Shown here piece after piece: positions 10,981-20,631 of a DNA stretch of 64,000 nt. Under the pieces are notes generated by a model. That model saw only the letters and a list, made by a program, of their open reading frames with translations, ran no database searches and was not told the DNA's origin. This DNA comes from Sphingopyxis sp. DBS4 (GTDB lineage Bacteria; Pseudomonadota; Alphaproteobacteria; Sphingomonadales; Sphingomonadaceae): NCBI RefSeq assembly GCF_024628865.1, contig NZ_CP102384.1:1747001-1811000 (forward strand). The letters are read 5' to 3'. The translations under genes and the position numbers were made by a program. Numbering within the stretch: the first letter of the stretch is position 1; every line of letters begins with the position of its first letter.

Positions 10981-12989
10981 TCCGCCGCCTCCGCATAATC
11001 ACCGCCGTGGAGCAATTCGTCCGAACAGCGCTGCATCGTCGGCGACGCGCGGCAGATGGCGTTGGTAAGATAGAAATCCTTGATCGGCGACGGGATCGCG
11101 CGCGCCTCGGGCTTTGCAGGCAGCTTCGGAACCGACCAGCCATAGTCGGCGAGGCCTTCCACGCCCAGCGCCGGAACCGCCGCGATCATCGCGGCGCGGC
11201 ACTCGGCAAAGCTGTCGAAGCCGACCGACACGCCCAGCGCATCGGCAAGCGCGCGGAAGATGCTCCAGTCCTCGCGCGCGTCGCCCGGCGCGAACACCGC
11301 CTTCTCGCTACGCTGGACGCGTCCTTCGGTGTTGACCGTGGTGAAATCCTTCTCGGTCCATGCTGCGGCGGGCAGAATGATATCGGCCGCGTGCGCGCCC
11401 TTGTCGCCATGGTGGCCGACATAGACCTTCAGCGTTCCTGTGAACGCCGCGAAATCGACCTCGTCGGCGCCGAGGAAGAAAGCGAGCTTCGGCTTCGCCG
11501 CAATCACGTCCTTGATCCCGCCCGGCTGCGAATAGCCGAGCATCAGCGCGCCCATGCGCGCGGCCGAGAAATGGACGACGTTGAAGCCGTTCCAGCCGTC
11601 CTTGATCGCGTTCACGCTCTTCGCGAGCGCTAGCGCCGCGCCATGCACGCCCGGCACCGACAGCGCGCCGCCGCCAAAGATCAGCATCGGCCGCTCGGCG
11701 CCCTTGAGCGCGTCGAGCGCCGCCTTGGGCAGCTTCGCGACCAGCGAGGCATCGTCGCCGAGCCATTCGACCTTGTAGGTCAGGTCGATCTTGGGCCCGA
11801 TTCCGAACACCTTGGCGCCCTTCTTCCACGCTGCCTTGCGGACGCGCGTGTTGATCAGCGGCGCTTCCCAGCGCAGGTTGGTGCCGACGAGCAGGATCAC
11901 GTCGGCATTCTCGGCCTCGGCGATCCCGGTGTTGAAATTGACCGCCGACAAGCTGGTAACGTCATAGTCGAGCCCGGTCTGGCGTCCCTCGAACAAATTG
12001 CCGCCGAGCGCAGTGACCAGCGCCTTCGCGGCGAACATCGTCTCGCAATCGGCCATGTCACCCGCGATTGCCGCGACCGACGCCCCTGCGTTGGCGGCCT
12101 TGATCGCGGCGAAAGCCTCGGCCCACGTCGCTTCGACAAGCTGGCCGCCCTTGCGGATGTACGGCCGGTCGAGACGGCGGCGGATCAGGCCATCGACATG
12201 GTGGCGCGTCTTGTCGCTCGCCCATTCTTCATTCACATCGTCGTTGACGCGCGGCAGCACGCGCAGCACCTGCCGCCCGCGGCTGTCGATGCGGACGTTG
12301 GTGCCGACCGCGTCGCTCATGTCGATGCCGAGCGTCTTGGTGAGCTCCCACGGCCGCGCCTCGAACGCATAGGGTTTCGACGTCAGCGCGCCGACGGGGC
12401 AGAGATCGACGACATTGCCCGAAAGCTCGCTGTTCACCGCGCGCTCCAGATACGACGTGATCTGCATATTCTCGCCGCGATAGATCGCGCCTATATCCTC
12501 GACCCCGGCGACTTCTTCGGCAAAACGGACGCAGCGCGTGCACTGGATGCAGCGCGTCATCACCGTCTTGACGATCGGCCCCATGTATTTTTCGGTCACC
12601 GCGCGCTTGTTCTCGTCGTAGCGCGAGGCACCGCGGCCGTAAGCGACCGACTGGTCCTGCAGATCGCATTCGCCGCCCTGGTCGCAGATCGGGCAGTCGA
12701 GCGGGTGGTTGATGAGCAGGAACTCCATCACGCCTTCGCGGGCCTTCTTGACCATCGGGCTATCGGTCTTGATGATCTGGCCCTCGGCGGCGGGCAGCGC
12801 ACACGAGGCCTGCGGCTTCGGCGGACCGGGCGCGACCTCGACGAGGCACATGCGGCAATTGCCGGCAATCGACAGCCGCTCATGATAGCAGAAGCGCGGG
12901 ATTTCCTTCCCCGCCAACTCGCACGCCTGCAGGACGGTCGCGCCCTGCGGAACGTCGATCTCTACGCCATCTACGGTAAGTTTGGGCAT
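10977..12989 (-). CDS. nuoG: NADH-quinone oxidoreductase subunit G
   Basis: The 75-kDa-type iron-sulfur subunit of the peripheral arm, 670 aa. It has an N-terminal [2Fe-2S] ferredoxin domain ([16 protein letters not shown]), a His/Cys [4Fe-4S] ligand motif ([18 protein letters not shown]) and a second [4Fe-4S] set (RCIQCTRC). These are followed by a molybdopterin-oxidoreductase-like domain from about residue 215 that is expected to be cofactor-free. It starts 11 bp downstream of an uncharacterised secreted-protein gene. Confidence 0.97.
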   Translation of the reverse strand: MPKLTVDGVEIDVPQGATVLQACELAGKEIPRFCYHERLSIAGNCRMCLVEVAPGPPKPQASCALPAAEGQIIKTDSPMVKKAREGVMEFLLINHPLDCPICDQGGECDLQDQSVAYGRGASRYDENKRAVTEKYMGPIVKTVMTRCIQCTRCVRFAEEVAGVEDIGAIYRGENMQITSYLERAVNSELSGNVVDLCPVGALTSKPYAFEARPWELTKTLGIDMSDAVGTNVRIDSRGRQVLRVLPRVNDDVNEEWASDKTRHHVDGLIRRRLDRPYIRKGGQLVEATWAEAFAAIKAANAGASVAAIAGDMADCETMFAAKALVTALGGNLFEGRQTGLDYDVTSLSAVNFNTGIAEAENADVILLVGTNLRWEAPLINTRVRKAAWKKGAKVFGIGPKIDLTYKVEWLGDDASLVAKLPKAALDALKGAERPMLIFGGGALSVPGVHGAALALAKSVNAIKDGWNGFNVVHFSAARMGALMLGYSQPGGIKDVIAAKPKLAFFLGADEVDFAAFTGTLKVYVGHHGDKGAHAADIILPAAAWTEKDFTTVNTEGRVQRSEKAVFAPGDAREDWSIFRALADALGVSVGFDSFAECRAAMIAAVPALGVEGLADYGWSVPKLPAKPEARAIPSPIKDFYLTNAICRASPTMQRCSDELLHGGDYAEAAE

Positions 12990-13000
12990 GCCCTACCTTC

Positions 13001-13780
13001 TCAATTCGACTGTGCCGGCACCGGGCCGGCGTTCCGGACGAACCGGTTCCATAGACCATCCGCGGCGAAGGCGCGGACATTCGCCGTGTTGAGCGAAAGC
13101 ATCTGTCCCCGCATCAAACAGGCTCCCAGAGCCGGCGCCAGCGAGCGTGCCGCCTGCTTCTCTTCGTCGCTGCCCGGCACCGTCCGCAGCAGCACGTCCG
13201 CGCCCGCGGTATCGCGGAATGCCAGGCAATCGGCGAACCGGCCCAGCGCGCGCGCAGGGACTGAACCCTCGGTGATATAGCGGCGGTCGATCACTTCAGT
13301 CGCGTCCTCGGGCAGCGCCGGCGCCGCCTTGAAGCGCGCGAGATAGGCCTCTTCGAGCATCATCGAGCGAAATGCCGTGTTCGACATGCTAAGCTGACGA
13401 TGCTCGGACGCAGCCGAGTTCAACTCGCCACAGAAATTATCTCTGCTGATCTGCTGCCAGAAGCGGTCCTGCGTCGTGTCCGCGGCATAATATTCGATGC
13501 CCTCGGGATCGCTGTTCTCGAGCAGCTTGTCGACGCGGTCGGGAATGCGACCATAGACGCAGCGCGCGAAATTCTTGCGCTCCAGCCCCGCCTCGCGCGG
13601 ATTGACCTCGACCGGCTTCTTCAGAAAGCGCGTACCGACCTGCGCCTCGGGCTGCATGCCGTCGCCGGACGGCTTGGCATGCGCCGCGAAGGGCGCCGCG
13701 CAAAGCAGCAGCACGGCGGAAATTGCAGCGCCGCCCCTACAGGCCCGGCTGCTTTTCGGATGGAAAGGATGAAAGATCAT
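13001..13780 (-). CDS. Secreted protein of unknown function in the nuo operon (copy 2)
   Basis: A 259-aa protein with a clear signal peptide (CRGGAAISAVLLLCAAPFAAHA). The ATG at 13780 is chosen because AGGAGG lies 6 bases upstream; a TTG at 13795 would place that ribosome site inside the gene. The C-terminal half (residues about 185-250: a cysteine, a run ending PGSD, then LAPALGACL and NTANVRAFAADGL) resembles the same region of its upstream neighbour, so the two look like diverged duplicates. No known domain is recognised. It lies between nuoF and nuoG on the nuo transcript. Confidence 0.75.
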   Translation of the reverse strand: MIFHPFHPKSSRACRGGAAISAVLLLCAAPFAAHAKPSGDGMQPEAQVGTRFLKKPVEVNPREAGLERKNFARCVYGRIPDRVDKLLENSDPEGIEYYAADTTQDRFWQQISRDNFCGELNSAASEHRQLSMSNTAFRSMMLEEAYLARFKAAPALPEDATEVIDRRYITEGSVPARALGRFADCLAFRDTAGADVLLRTVPGSDEEKQAARSLAPALGACLMRGQMLSLNTANVRAFAADGLWNRFVRNAGPVPAQSN

Positions 13781-13791
13781 ATCAATCCTCC

Positions 13792-14376
13792 TCAACGTCC
13801 TTGCGCCGCCAACAGACGAAAACTGGCGGTTGCAATGATGGCGCGGAGACCGGCGACGCCCGTGTCCAATCGCGCATCCTGGCTGCAGAGCCCGATGACA
13901 GGTTCCAATTTCGCGGCCGAATCGGCTTCGGCGTCCGATCCCGGATCGGTAGCGAACAGGTTCGCGACGTCATCGGGCGATGAACGCGCAACGCACATCG
14001 CCACCTTATCGGATGCCGAGAAGGTCGAAGCCTCCTTGCCGGAAGCCGCTTTCGCAAGACGCACGTTGAGCGGCGCGCCGTTTCCGCGCATCAACGCCTC
14101 GGCCAACGCCGCAGCGAACGGAAGATTGCTTCCTCGCAGTCTTTCACCGCGCGTGCCGACTTGCTTGGCGCATTCCTCATTTGCCCGGACAAGATTTCGC
14201 AGACCATTGCCATAAGATGTCGCACGGAAATCCTGGGTCAGAATATCGGTGACCTTCTCCGGGCTTTTCGCCGCCACACAGGCGGCATAGCGCGCCAACG
14301 TCTGCCGCGCGACCGGATCGGCGGCTGGCCCGCTATCGGATGCCGCCGCCAACAAGGCGATTGCGATCACCATCAC
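13792..14376 (-). CDS. Secreted protein of unknown function in the nuo operon (copy 1)
   Basis: A 194-aa protein with a short hydrophobic N-terminus ([16 protein letters not shown]), probably exported. It holds two repeats of a Cys-containing helical block, one near [13 protein letters not shown] and one near [13 protein letters not shown]. It ends [18 protein letters not shown], the part shared with the next gene. The ATG overlaps the nuoF stop by 4 bp, so it is translationally coupled to nuoF. Function is unknown; a role in assembly or stress protection of Complex I is only a guess from position. Confidence 0.75.
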   Translation of the reverse strand: MMVIAIALLAAASDSGPAADPVARQTLARYAACVAAKSPEKVTDILTQDFRATSYGNGLRNLVRANEECAKQVGTRGERLRGSNLPFAAALAEALMRGNGAPLNVRLAKAASGKEASTFSASDKVAMCVARSSPDDVANLFATDPGSDAEADSAAKLEPVIGLCSQDARLDTGVAGLRAIIATASFRLLAAQGR

Positions 14377-15662
14377 TCCGCGGCCTCCAGCGCCCCGCCA
14401 TTCTCGGCGATACGGCGTTCCAGCTCAGGTCGGAAATGGCGGATCAGACCCTGGATCGGCCACGCCGCCGCGTCGCCGAGCGCGCAGATGGTGTGGCCTT
14501 CGACCTGCTTGGTCACGTCGAACAAGGTATCGATCTCACTGATGTCGGCGTCGCCGGTGCGCAGCCGTTCCATCACGCGCCACATCCAGCCGGTGCCTTC
14601 GCGGCACGGGGTGCACTGGCCGCAGCTTTCATGCTTGTAGAAATAGCTGATCCGGCTGATCGCCTGAACGACGTCGGTCGACTTGTCCATGACGATCGCA
14701 GCGGCGGTGCCGAGGCCCGAGCCGAGCGCCTTCAGCCCGTCGAAATCCATCGGCGCGTCCATGATCTCGGCCGCCGGAACGAGCGGCACCGACGAACCGC
14801 CGGGGATCACCGCGAGCAGATTGTCCCAGCCGCCGCGAATGCCGCCGCAATGTTTCTCGATGAGATCGCGGAACGGAATCCCCATCTCTTCCTCGACGAC
14901 GCACGGGCGCTCGACATGGCCCGAGATCTGAAAAAGCTTGGTGCCCTTGTTGTTCTCGCGCCCGAAGCTGGAGAACCACGACGCGCCGCGGCGCAGGATC
15001 GTCGGGACGACCGCGATGCTTTCGACATTGTTGACCGTCGTCGGACAGCCATAGAGGCCCGCCCCCGCCGGGAACGGGGGTTTCAGGCGCGGCTGGCCCT
15101 TTTTGCCCTCGAGGCTTTCGATCATCGCGGTTTCTTCGCCGCAGATATAGGCGCCGGCGCCGCGGTGGACGAAAACGTCGAAATCATAGCCCGACTTGGC
15201 CGCATTCTTGCCGAGCAGGCCGGCGTCATAGGCCTCCTGCACCGCCGCGAACAAAGTCTCGGCTTCACGGATGAACTCACCGCGAATGTAGATGTACGCC
15301 GCGCGCGCGCGCATCGCATAGCCCGCGATCAGCGCGCCCTCGATCAGCTTGTGCGGATCGTGGCGGATGATCTCGCGGTCCTTGCACGATCCCGGCTCGG
15401 ATTCGTCGGCGTTGATGACGAGGAAGCTCGGGCGGTCGGCGCGCGGTTCCTTCGGCATGAAGCTCCACTTGAGCCCGGTCGGAAAGCCCGCGCCGCCGCG
15501 GCCGCGCAGGCCCGACGCCTTGACCTCTTCGATGATCGCGTCCTGCCCGCGACTCATCAAATCCTTGGTCTTGTCCCAATCGCCGCGCGCCTGCGCGGCC
15601 TTGAGGTTCCACGGCTGGAACCCGTAAAGGTTGGTGAAGATGCGGTCTTTGTCAGCGAGCAT
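14373..15662 (-). CDS. nuoF: NADH-quinone oxidoreductase subunit F
   Basis: The NADH- and FMN-binding subunit with cluster N3, 429 aa. It shows the NADH/FMN motif [13 protein letters not shown] near residue 60, [12 protein letters not shown], and the [4Fe-4S] motif [12 protein letters not shown]. The start [14 protein letters not shown] is preferred, with GAGG upstream. A GTG at 15674 that overlaps the stop of the 33-aa ORF (GTGA) is an alternative adding four residues. The 3' end overlaps a secreted-protein gene. Confidence 0.96.
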   Translation of the reverse strand: MLADKDRIFTNLYGFQPWNLKAAQARGDWDKTKDLMSRGQDAIIEEVKASGLRGRGGAGFPTGLKWSFMPKEPRADRPSFLVINADESEPGSCKDREIIRHDPHKLIEGALIAGYAMRARAAYIYIRGEFIREAETLFAAVQEAYDAGLLGKNAAKSGYDFDVFVHRGAGAYICGEETAMIESLEGKKGQPRLKPPFPAGAGLYGCPTTVNNVESIAVVPTILRRGASWFSSFGRENNKGTKLFQISGHVERPCVVEEEMGIPFRDLIEKHCGGIRGGWDNLLAVIPGGSSVPLVPAAEIMDAPMDFDGLKALGSGLGTAAAIVMDKSTDVVQAISRISYFYKHESCGQCTPCREGTGWMWRVMERLRTGDADISEIDTLFDVTKQVEGHTICALGDAAAWPIQGLIRHFRPELERRIAENGGALEAAE

Positions 15663-15670
15663 GGCTGGCC

Positions 15671-15772
15671 TCACTCACCCTTCTCTTTGCTGCCCTGACG
15701 TGCAGCAAAGACGGCGATAAAAACGACGGCGACGCCCATGAAGGCGGAACCCAATGCGATCCAGACCGCCAT
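15671..15772 (-). CDS. 33-residue single-helix membrane protein between nuoE and nuoF
   Basis: A tiny ORF whose ATG shares the last A of the nuoE TAA (TAATG) and whose TGA overlaps the alternative nuoF GTG. The product begins [20 protein letters not shown] and ends in a charged tail (RQGSKEKGE). This is one transmembrane helix with a positive cytoplasmic end, N-out/C-in by the positive-inside rule. Exact coupling on both sides and a sensible helix-plus-tail layout make it likely real. It may be an accessory subunit of Complex I; I know of no named family. Confidence 0.65.
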   Translation of the reverse strand: MAVWIALGSAFMGVAVVFIAVFAARQGSKEKGE

Positions 15773-16440
15773 TACCAGTCCTTCCGATAGTCATGGTTGG
15801 CTTTGACCATGTCCTTCAGCGTCGTCGGGCCGCCCTCGGGCTCGCTCGTGTGGCGCTTGGGGTTCTGGGTGCCCGCCTTCGGCTGTTTGCCCGCGGCGAG
15901 ATCGTCGAGCAGGCGGACCGTGCTGTCGTAATCGAGGTCTTCGTAATTATCGTCGTTGATCTGGACCATCGGCGCGTTGGTGCAGGTGCCCATGCACTCG
16001 ACCTCGGTCAGCGTGAACAGGCCGTCGGGGGTGGTCTTGCCCTTCACCATGCCGCGGTTCTTGCACGCGGCCATCACATCATCCGACCCGCGCAGCAGGC
16101 ACGGCGTCGTCCCGCACACCTGCACATGATAGCGGCCGACCGGCGCGAGATTGTACATGGTGTAGAAGGTCGCAACTTCATACGCGCGGATGAACGGCAT
16201 ATCGAGCTGCGCCGCGACGAACTCGATCACCGGCACGGGCAGCCATCCCTGCGTCTGCGTCTCGGCGCCGACCTGGCGCTGCGCGAGGTCGAGCAGCGGC
16301 ATAACCGCCGAGCGCTGGCGCCCCGCAGGGTAGCGCGCGATGACGGTCTTCGCCTTCTCGGCATTTTCCTTCGTCCACGCAAAAGCGCCCCAGCGCGCGC
16401 GGACTTCGGCTTCGTCGGGGATGTTGGGTGCGTCAGCCAT
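15772..16440 (-). CDS. nuoE: NADH-quinone oxidoreductase subunit E
   Basis: Thioredoxin-fold [2Fe-2S] subunit (cluster N1a), 222 aa. The four ligands are visible as CGTTPC and CMGTC. The C-terminal 40 residues after the thioredoxin domain (Gly/Pro/Lys-rich, ending DYRKDW) are an extension common in alphaproteobacteria. The start overlaps the preceding 65-aa membrane protein by 8 bp. Confidence 0.96.
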   Translation of the reverse strand: MADAPNIPDEAEVRARWGAFAWTKENAEKAKTVIARYPAGRQRSAVMPLLDLAQRQVGAETQTQGWLPVPVIEFVAAQLDMPFIRAYEVATFYTMYNLAPVGRYHVQVCGTTPCLLRGSDDVMAACKNRGMVKGKTTPDGLFTLTEVECMGTCTNAPMVQINDDNYEDLDYDSTVRLLDDLAAGKQPKAGTQNPKRHTSEPEGGPTTLKDMVKANHDYRKDW

Positions 16441-16630
16441 TTCTTACTTCCCGGCCTTTGCCGTCGCGCGTTCCAAAGAAAACATCGAGACAGATGCTGG
16501 CCAACAAAAGAGGCCAAAGAAATGCCTCAACGGCGTTCAAATTCAACACGCCGAAGAAATGCTCTGCCGCAAGAGAAGCCAATAAGGCCGCAGCAAAGGT
16601 CACGCAGGCGGCGCGGGTCCAGAAGATCAC
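16433..16630 (-). CDS. 65-residue two-helix membrane protein between nuoD and nuoE
   Basis: Starts at a GTG at 16630 that overlaps the nuoD TGA (GTGA) and ends 8 bp inside nuoE. Two hydrophobic segments (about residues 6-25 and 32-52) are joined by a short loop and followed by a basic tail ([12 protein letters not shown]), a helical hairpin with both ends cytoplasmic. Base composition is lower in GC than nuoD and nuoE. It has no known domain. Position and exact coupling suggest an accessory protein made with Complex I. Confidence 0.65.
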   Translation of the reverse strand: MIFWTRAACVTFAAALLASLAAEHFFGVLNLNAVEAFLWPLLLASICLDVFFGTRDGKGREVRNG

Positions 16631-17883
16631 CGGTCGCACTCCCCGAAAACGACGTCGATCGCGCCGATGATCGCGGTGGTGTCGGCGAGCATGTGGCCTT
16701 TCGCCATCATGTCCATCGCCTGCAGGTGCGAAAACGCCGTCGGGCGGATCTTGCAGCGGTACGGCTTGTTGGTGCCGTCGCTGACCAGATAGACGCCGAA
16801 TTCGCCCTTGGGGCTTTCGGTCGCCACATAGACTTCGCCCGCGGGGACGTGGAAGCCCTCGGTATAGAGCTTGAAGTGATGGATCAGCGATTCCATCGAC
16901 TGCTTCATCTCACCGCGCTTGGGCGGGACGACCTTGCGGTCGAGGCTGGCGATCGGACCGCCGGGCATGTCGCGCAGGCACTGCTTGATGATGCGTGCCG
17001 ACTGATAGACTTCCTGCACGCGGACCATGAAGCGGTCGTAGCAGTCGCCGCGCGTGCCGACCGGAATGTCGAACTCGACCTTGGCGTAGGCGTCATAGGG
17101 CTGCGACTTGCGGATGTCCCAGGGGATGCCGCTGCCGCGGATCATCGGGCCGGAGAAGCCCCAGGCCAGCGCGTCTTCCTTGCTGACGGTCGCGATGTCG
17201 ACGTTGCGCTGCTTGAAGATGCGGTTGTCGATGACGAGGCTCATCGCGTCGCCGAACAGCTTCGGCAGCCGCGTCTCGCACCATTCGCCGATATCGACGA
17301 GCAGTTTCTCGGGAACGTCCTGATGCACGCCGCCGGGTCGGAACCAGGCCGAGTGCATCCGCGCGCCGCTCGCGCGCTCAAAGAAGTTCAGGCAATCCTC
17401 GCGCAGCTCGAACACCCACAGGTTCGGGGTCATCGCGCCAACGTCCATGACGTGCGACCCAATGTTGAGCATGTGATTGCAGATGCGCGTCAGCTCGGCG
17501 AACAGGGTGCGCAGATACTGCGCGCGGGCGGGCACTTCGAGATCGAGCAATTTCTCGATCGCGAGGACATAGCTGTGTTCCATTCCCAGCGGCGAGCAAT
17601 AATCAAGCCGGTCGAAATAGGGCAAAGCCTGCAGATAGGTCTTATACTCGATCAGCTTTTCGGTGCCGCGGTGGAGCAAACCGACGTGCGGATCGACGCG
17701 CTCGATGATCTCGCCGTCGAGTTCCATCACCATGCGCAGCACGCCGTGCGCCGCGGGGTGTTGCGGGCCAAAGTTGATCGTGTAGTTGGTGACGACCTGA
17801 TCGCCCGCGGTGTCGGCGGTGTCGACCGGATAGCCCTCGAACATGTCGCTGCCGTGGTGTTTGACGTGGGGGGAGTCGGTCAC
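16627..17883 (-). CDS. nuoD: NADH-quinone oxidoreductase subunit D
   Basis: The 49-kDa-type quinone-site subunit, 418 aa, separate from NuoC. Conserved features are the quinone-site loop GPQHPAAHG (His/His), [10 protein letters not shown] and the C-terminal DVVFGECDR. The N-terminal 30 residues are a hydrophilic extension. It is separated from nuoC by a palindromic repeat of about 80 bp. Confidence 0.97.
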   Translation of the reverse strand: MTDSPHVKHHGSDMFEGYPVDTADTAGDQVVTNYTINFGPQHPAAHGVLRMVMELDGEIIERVDPHVGLLHRGTEKLIEYKTYLQALPYFDRLDYCSPLGMEHSYVLAIEKLLDLEVPARAQYLRTLFAELTRICNHMLNIGSHVMDVGAMTPNLWVFELREDCLNFFERASGARMHSAWFRPGGVHQDVPEKLLVDIGEWCETRLPKLFGDAMSLVIDNRIFKQRNVDIATVSKEDALAWGFSGPMIRGSGIPWDIRKSQPYDAYAKVEFDIPVGTRGDCYDRFMVRVQEVYQSARIIKQCLRDMPGGPIASLDRKVVPPKRGEMKQSMESLIHHFKLYTEGFHVPAGEVYVATESPKGEFGVYLVSDGTNKPYRCKIRPTAFSHLQAMDMMAKGHMLADTTAIIGAIDVVFGECDR

Positions 17884-17906
17884 AGCGAACCTCCGAAATC
17901 AGAACC

Positions 17907-17985
17907 CGTCCCCCCCGCGAAGGCGGGGGTCCAGCTGCGGACAGCCAAGGGAAAAAGCTGGATCCCCGCCTTCGCGGGGATGACG
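17907..17985. repeat. REP-like inverted repeat between nuoC and nuoD
   Basis: Arms at about 17912-17935 and 17956-17979 are nearly perfect reverse complements. Each contains the small hairpin CCCCGC-GAA-GGCGGGG and ends in CCAGCT/AGCTGG. The same core recurs at 24491-24597. The element sits in the nuo transcript and can form a long hairpin that may protect or pause the mRNA. Confidence 0.85.
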
Positions 17986-17998
17986 AAGAGAGACGAAG

Positions 17999-18910
17999 TC
18001 ACTTGCCCTCCCCCTTCGGCTTGCGCGGTGCGCGTGGCTTGGCCGGAGCCTTCGCGGGTGCCTTTTCGGCTTTTTTCGTCGCGGGCGTCTTGGCCTTTGC
18101 CGCTGCCGTCGTCTTCGCGCCGTCGCGGCTCGGCTTGGCGGCCTTCAGATTGGTGTTGGCGCCCGCGCCCGTCTGCGCGGTCTTTTCGGTCGTCTTGGGG
18201 GTCGGCGGCGGCGCCTTCTTCGCGGCCTCGTCGTCGGCCTTCTTGACCTGCTGCGCGGTCATCGGGGTCGGCGCGCCCTTGCCCGGCGCTTCGCCGGTCC
18301 CGCCAGCCTTTTCATCGCCCGGCAGCACATAGTCGGCGCCTTCCCACGGGCTGAGGAAGTCGAAGCTGCGGAAATCCTGCGCCAGCTTCACCGGCTCATA
18401 GACGACGCGCTTATCCTCTTCGCTGTACCGCAGCTCGATATAGCCGGTCAGCGGGAAATCCTTGCGCTGCGGATGGCCCTGAAAGCCATAATCGGTCAGG
18501 ATGCGGCGCAGGTCCGGGTTGCCCGCGAACAGCACGCCATACATGTCGAACACTTCGCGCTCGAGCCAGCCGGCGACCGGCCAGACGGGCACGATGCTCG
18601 GCACCGGGGTCGCCTCATCGGTGCAGACGCGGACACGCAGGCGGTGATTCTTCGTCACACTGAGCAGGTGATAGACGACTTCGAAGCGCTCGGCGCGGCC
18701 GGGATAGTCGACCCCGGCAATCTCCATGAGCTGCTGATAGCCCAGATTGTCGCGAAGGCTGATCATCACGCCCGCGATGGCGTCGCGGCGCACGGTGACG
18801 CTATCCTCGCCGACGGCGAAGACATGGTCGATCAGGTCGTCGCCGAGCAGCTTCTTGAGCGCGGCGCCGATGCCCTCGCGGGGCGCGATCAGGGGAGCGG
18901 GACTGGCCAT
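17999..18910 (-). CDS. nuoC: NADH-quinone oxidoreductase subunit C with long basic tail
   Basis: The 30-kDa-type subunit of Complex I, 303 aa. The core (about residues 1-200) contains the signature [27 protein letters not shown]. The last 100 residues (from about 205) are low-complexity, rich in Lys, Ala, Pro and Thr (for example [18 protein letters not shown]), and are absent from typical NuoC of about 200 aa. The tail resembles histone-H1-like alphaproteobacterial linkers and is probably disordered. The ATG overlaps the nuoB stop by one base (TGATG). Confidence 0.96.
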   Translation of the reverse strand: MASPAPLIAPREGIGAALKKLLGDDLIDHVFAVGEDSVTVRRDAIAGVMISLRDNLGYQQLMEIAGVDYPGRAERFEVVYHLLSVTKNHRLRVRVCTDEATPVPSIVPVWPVAGWLEREVFDMYGVLFAGNPDLRRILTDYGFQGHPQRKDFPLTGYIELRYSEEDKRVVYEPVKLAQDFRSFDFLSPWEGADYVLPGDEKAGGTGEAPGKGAPTPMTAQQVKKADDEAAKKAPPPTPKTTEKTAQTGAGANTNLKAAKPSRDGAKTTAAAKAKTPATKKAEKAPAKAPAKPRAPRKPKGEGK

Positions 18911-19497
18911 CAGCGTTCGATCGTCCCGGTGCGGCGAATCTTCCGCTGCAACTGCATCACGCCATAGAGCAGGGCTTCCGCGGTCGGCGGGCAGCCGGGA
19001 ACATAGATGTCGACGGGCACGATGCGGTCGCAGCCGCGCACCACCGAATAGCTGTAGTGATAATAGCCGCCGCCGTTGGCGCAGCTTCCCATCGAGATCA
19101 CATATTTGGGGTTCGACATCTGGTCGTAGACGCGGCGGAGCGCCGGAGCCATCTTGTTGCAGAGCGTCCCCGCGACGATCATCACGTCCGACTGGCGCGG
19201 GCTGGCGCGCGGCGCGACGCCGAAACGCTCCATGTCATAGCGCGGCATGTTGACGTGGATCATCTCGACCGCGCAGCAGGCGAGCCCGAAGGTCATCCAC
19301 CACAGCGAGCCGGTGCGCGCCCAGTTGAACAGATCCTCGGTCGAGGTGACGAGAAAGCCCTTGTCGCCAACCTCGCTGTTGAGGTCGTCGAAAAAACCCG
19401 CGTCGGGGCTCGTCCCCGGCGCCACCGGCAAGACTCCGGGGTTGGTGCCCGGGGCGACCGGCGTCTGGCCGGGCATGATGATGCTGGAAGTGCTCAT
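18910..19497 (-). CDS. nuoB: NADH-quinone oxidoreductase subunit B
   Basis: Carries the terminal cluster N2 that hands electrons to quinone, 195 aa. It shows the adjacent cysteines in LACCAVEM plus GSCAN and VPGCPP ligands. The N-terminus ([18 protein letters not shown]) contains a short PVAPGT repeat, a hydrophilic extension. The start is set by the 4-bp ATGA overlap with nuoA; the open frame further up is a nuoA shadow. Confidence 0.96.
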   Translation of the reverse strand: MSTSSIIMPGQTPVAPGTNPGVLPVAPGTSPDAGFFDDLNSEVGDKGFLVTSTEDLFNWARTGSLWWMTFGLACCAVEMIHVNMPRYDMERFGVAPRASPRQSDVMIVAGTLCNKMAPALRRVYDQMSNPKYVISMGSCANGGGYYHYSYSVVRGCDRIVPVDIYVPGCPPTAEALLYGVMQLQRKIRRTGTIER

Positions 19498-19868
19498 TCC
19501 CAATCCAACGCGCCTTTTTTCCACGCGTACACAAGGCCGATCGCGAGTTCGGCAAGGAAGACCATCATCGTCGCCCAGCCCGCCCAGCCGATTTCCTTGA
19601 GGCTGACGGCCCAGGGAAAGAGGAAGGCGGCTTCGAGGTCGAAGATGATGAAGAGGATGGCGACAAGATAGAAGCGCACGTCGAACTGGCTGCGCGCGTC
19701 CTCGAACGCGGGGAAGCCGCATTCATATTCGGTCAGCTTCGCCGGGTCGGGCTTGTGCGTGCCGGTCAGGCGCGCGACGCCCATCGGCAGGAAGACGAAC
19801 GCCGAGGACAGGCCAACGGCGATGACCAGAAAGATCAGAATCGGCAGATATTGCGTCAGATCGACCAT
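19494..19868 (-). CDS. nuoA: NADH-quinone oxidoreductase subunit A
   Basis: Three-helix membrane subunit of Complex I and first gene of the operon, 124 aa. It contains [44 protein letters not shown], the family signature loop with its cysteine and helix 2. The start [11 protein letters not shown] is the first methionine giving a family-length protein. Confidence 0.96.
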   Translation of the reverse strand: MVDLTQYLPILIFLVIAVGLSSAFVFLPMGVARLTGTHKPDPAKLTEYECGFPAFEDARSQFDVRFYLVAILFIIFDLEAAFLFPWAVSLKEIGWAGWATMMVFLAELAIGLVYAWKKGALDWE

Positions 19869-19907
19869 GGGAGCTCGCAGTCTATTCAGGTGTTTGCCAC
19901 CGTTATC

Positions 19908-19943
19908 GCGGGGCGCTTTAGGCCAGTGCGCCGCGCCCCGCAA
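19908..19943 (-). promoter_or_regulatory. Candidate promoter of the nuo operon
   Basis: On the minus strand TTGCGG (19943-19938) is followed by a 17-base spacer and TAAAGC (19920-19915), giving a predicted transcript start near 19908, about 40 bases before the nuoA ATG. The -35 fits consensus at TTG only, and the -10 matches 3-4 of 6. It is the best-spaced pair seen in the divergent gap between nuoA and the YbjN-type gene. Confidence 0.35.
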
Positions 19944-20083
19944 GCGCCGCGGGCAGGATTTTCGTTACCATTGTGACCAAAGACATAAGGAAGGCTGGCC
20001 CGATCACCTAATGCTGTGTTACGCCGCCTGCGTGGGTCGGCGTTTCGGGTAATTATAACCCACTTTTCAATCAGGGAGCTGAC

Positions 20084-20566
20084 ATGCGATCATTTTCTTT
20101 CGGGACCACGCTGGCGATGGGCGCCGCCATCGCGCTTTCCGCGACGCCGGCGCACGCCGAACTGGTCAATGCGAAAAATCCGGCCACGATCAAGGCGATC
20201 GTCGAGTCGCAAGGATGGCCCGCCACGCTGGTCAGCAAGGCCGACGCGGACCCCTATATCGAAAGCAGCCGCAACGGGCTCAAGTTCCTCATCATCTTCA
20301 TGAACTGCGAAGACCATAAGAATTGCAAGACGCTGCAATATTACATGGGCTTCAGCGACGCCAAGGATGTGTCGCTTGAGCGGTTCAACCAGTGGAACAA
20401 GGAAAAGCGCTTCGCGCGCGGCTACAGGGATGACGAAGGCGACCCGGTCCTGGAGATGGACGTCGACGTCGATTTCGCCGGCATCCCGCGCGAGAATCTG
20501 GGCGAGACCTTCAACACCTGGGCTTCGCTGATGGACAGCTACCGCGAGTTTATTTTCGACAAGTAA
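20084..20566 (+). CDS. Exported YbjN-domain protein
   Basis: A 160-aa protein with a signal peptide ending TPAHA. The mature part fits the YbjN (putative sensory transduction regulator) fold: SQGWPATLVSKADADPYI, then FLIIFMNCEDHKNCKTLQYYMGF, and a final helix. A ribosome site GGGAGC lies 7 bases before the ATG, and a -10-like TATAAC lies at 20054. It is divergent from nuoA. The export signal argues for a periplasmic, not a regulatory, role; the precise function is unknown. Confidence 0.8.
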   Translation: MRSFSFGTTLAMGAAIALSATPAHAELVNAKNPATIKAIVESQGWPATLVSKADADPYIESSRNGLKFLIIFMNCEDHKNCKTLQYYMGFSDAKDVSLERFNQWNKEKRFARGYRDDEGDPVLEMDVDVDFAGIPRENLGETFNTWASLMDSYREFIFDK

Positions 20567-20582
20567 AACGCCTTCCTCGTTC

Positions 20583-20611
20583 GTCACCCCGGACTTGATC
20601 CGGGGTGACGA
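20583..20611. repeat. Single REP-type palindrome
   Basis: A perfect 12-bp stem, CGTCACCCCGGA, with a CTTGA loop between two convergent genes. The same palindrome occurs twice in the element at 49087-49164. It probably also serves as a transcript end for both neighbours, but there is no clear U-tract. Confidence 0.8.
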
Positions 20612-20631
20612 TCAGGAGTGATGAGGCAGGT

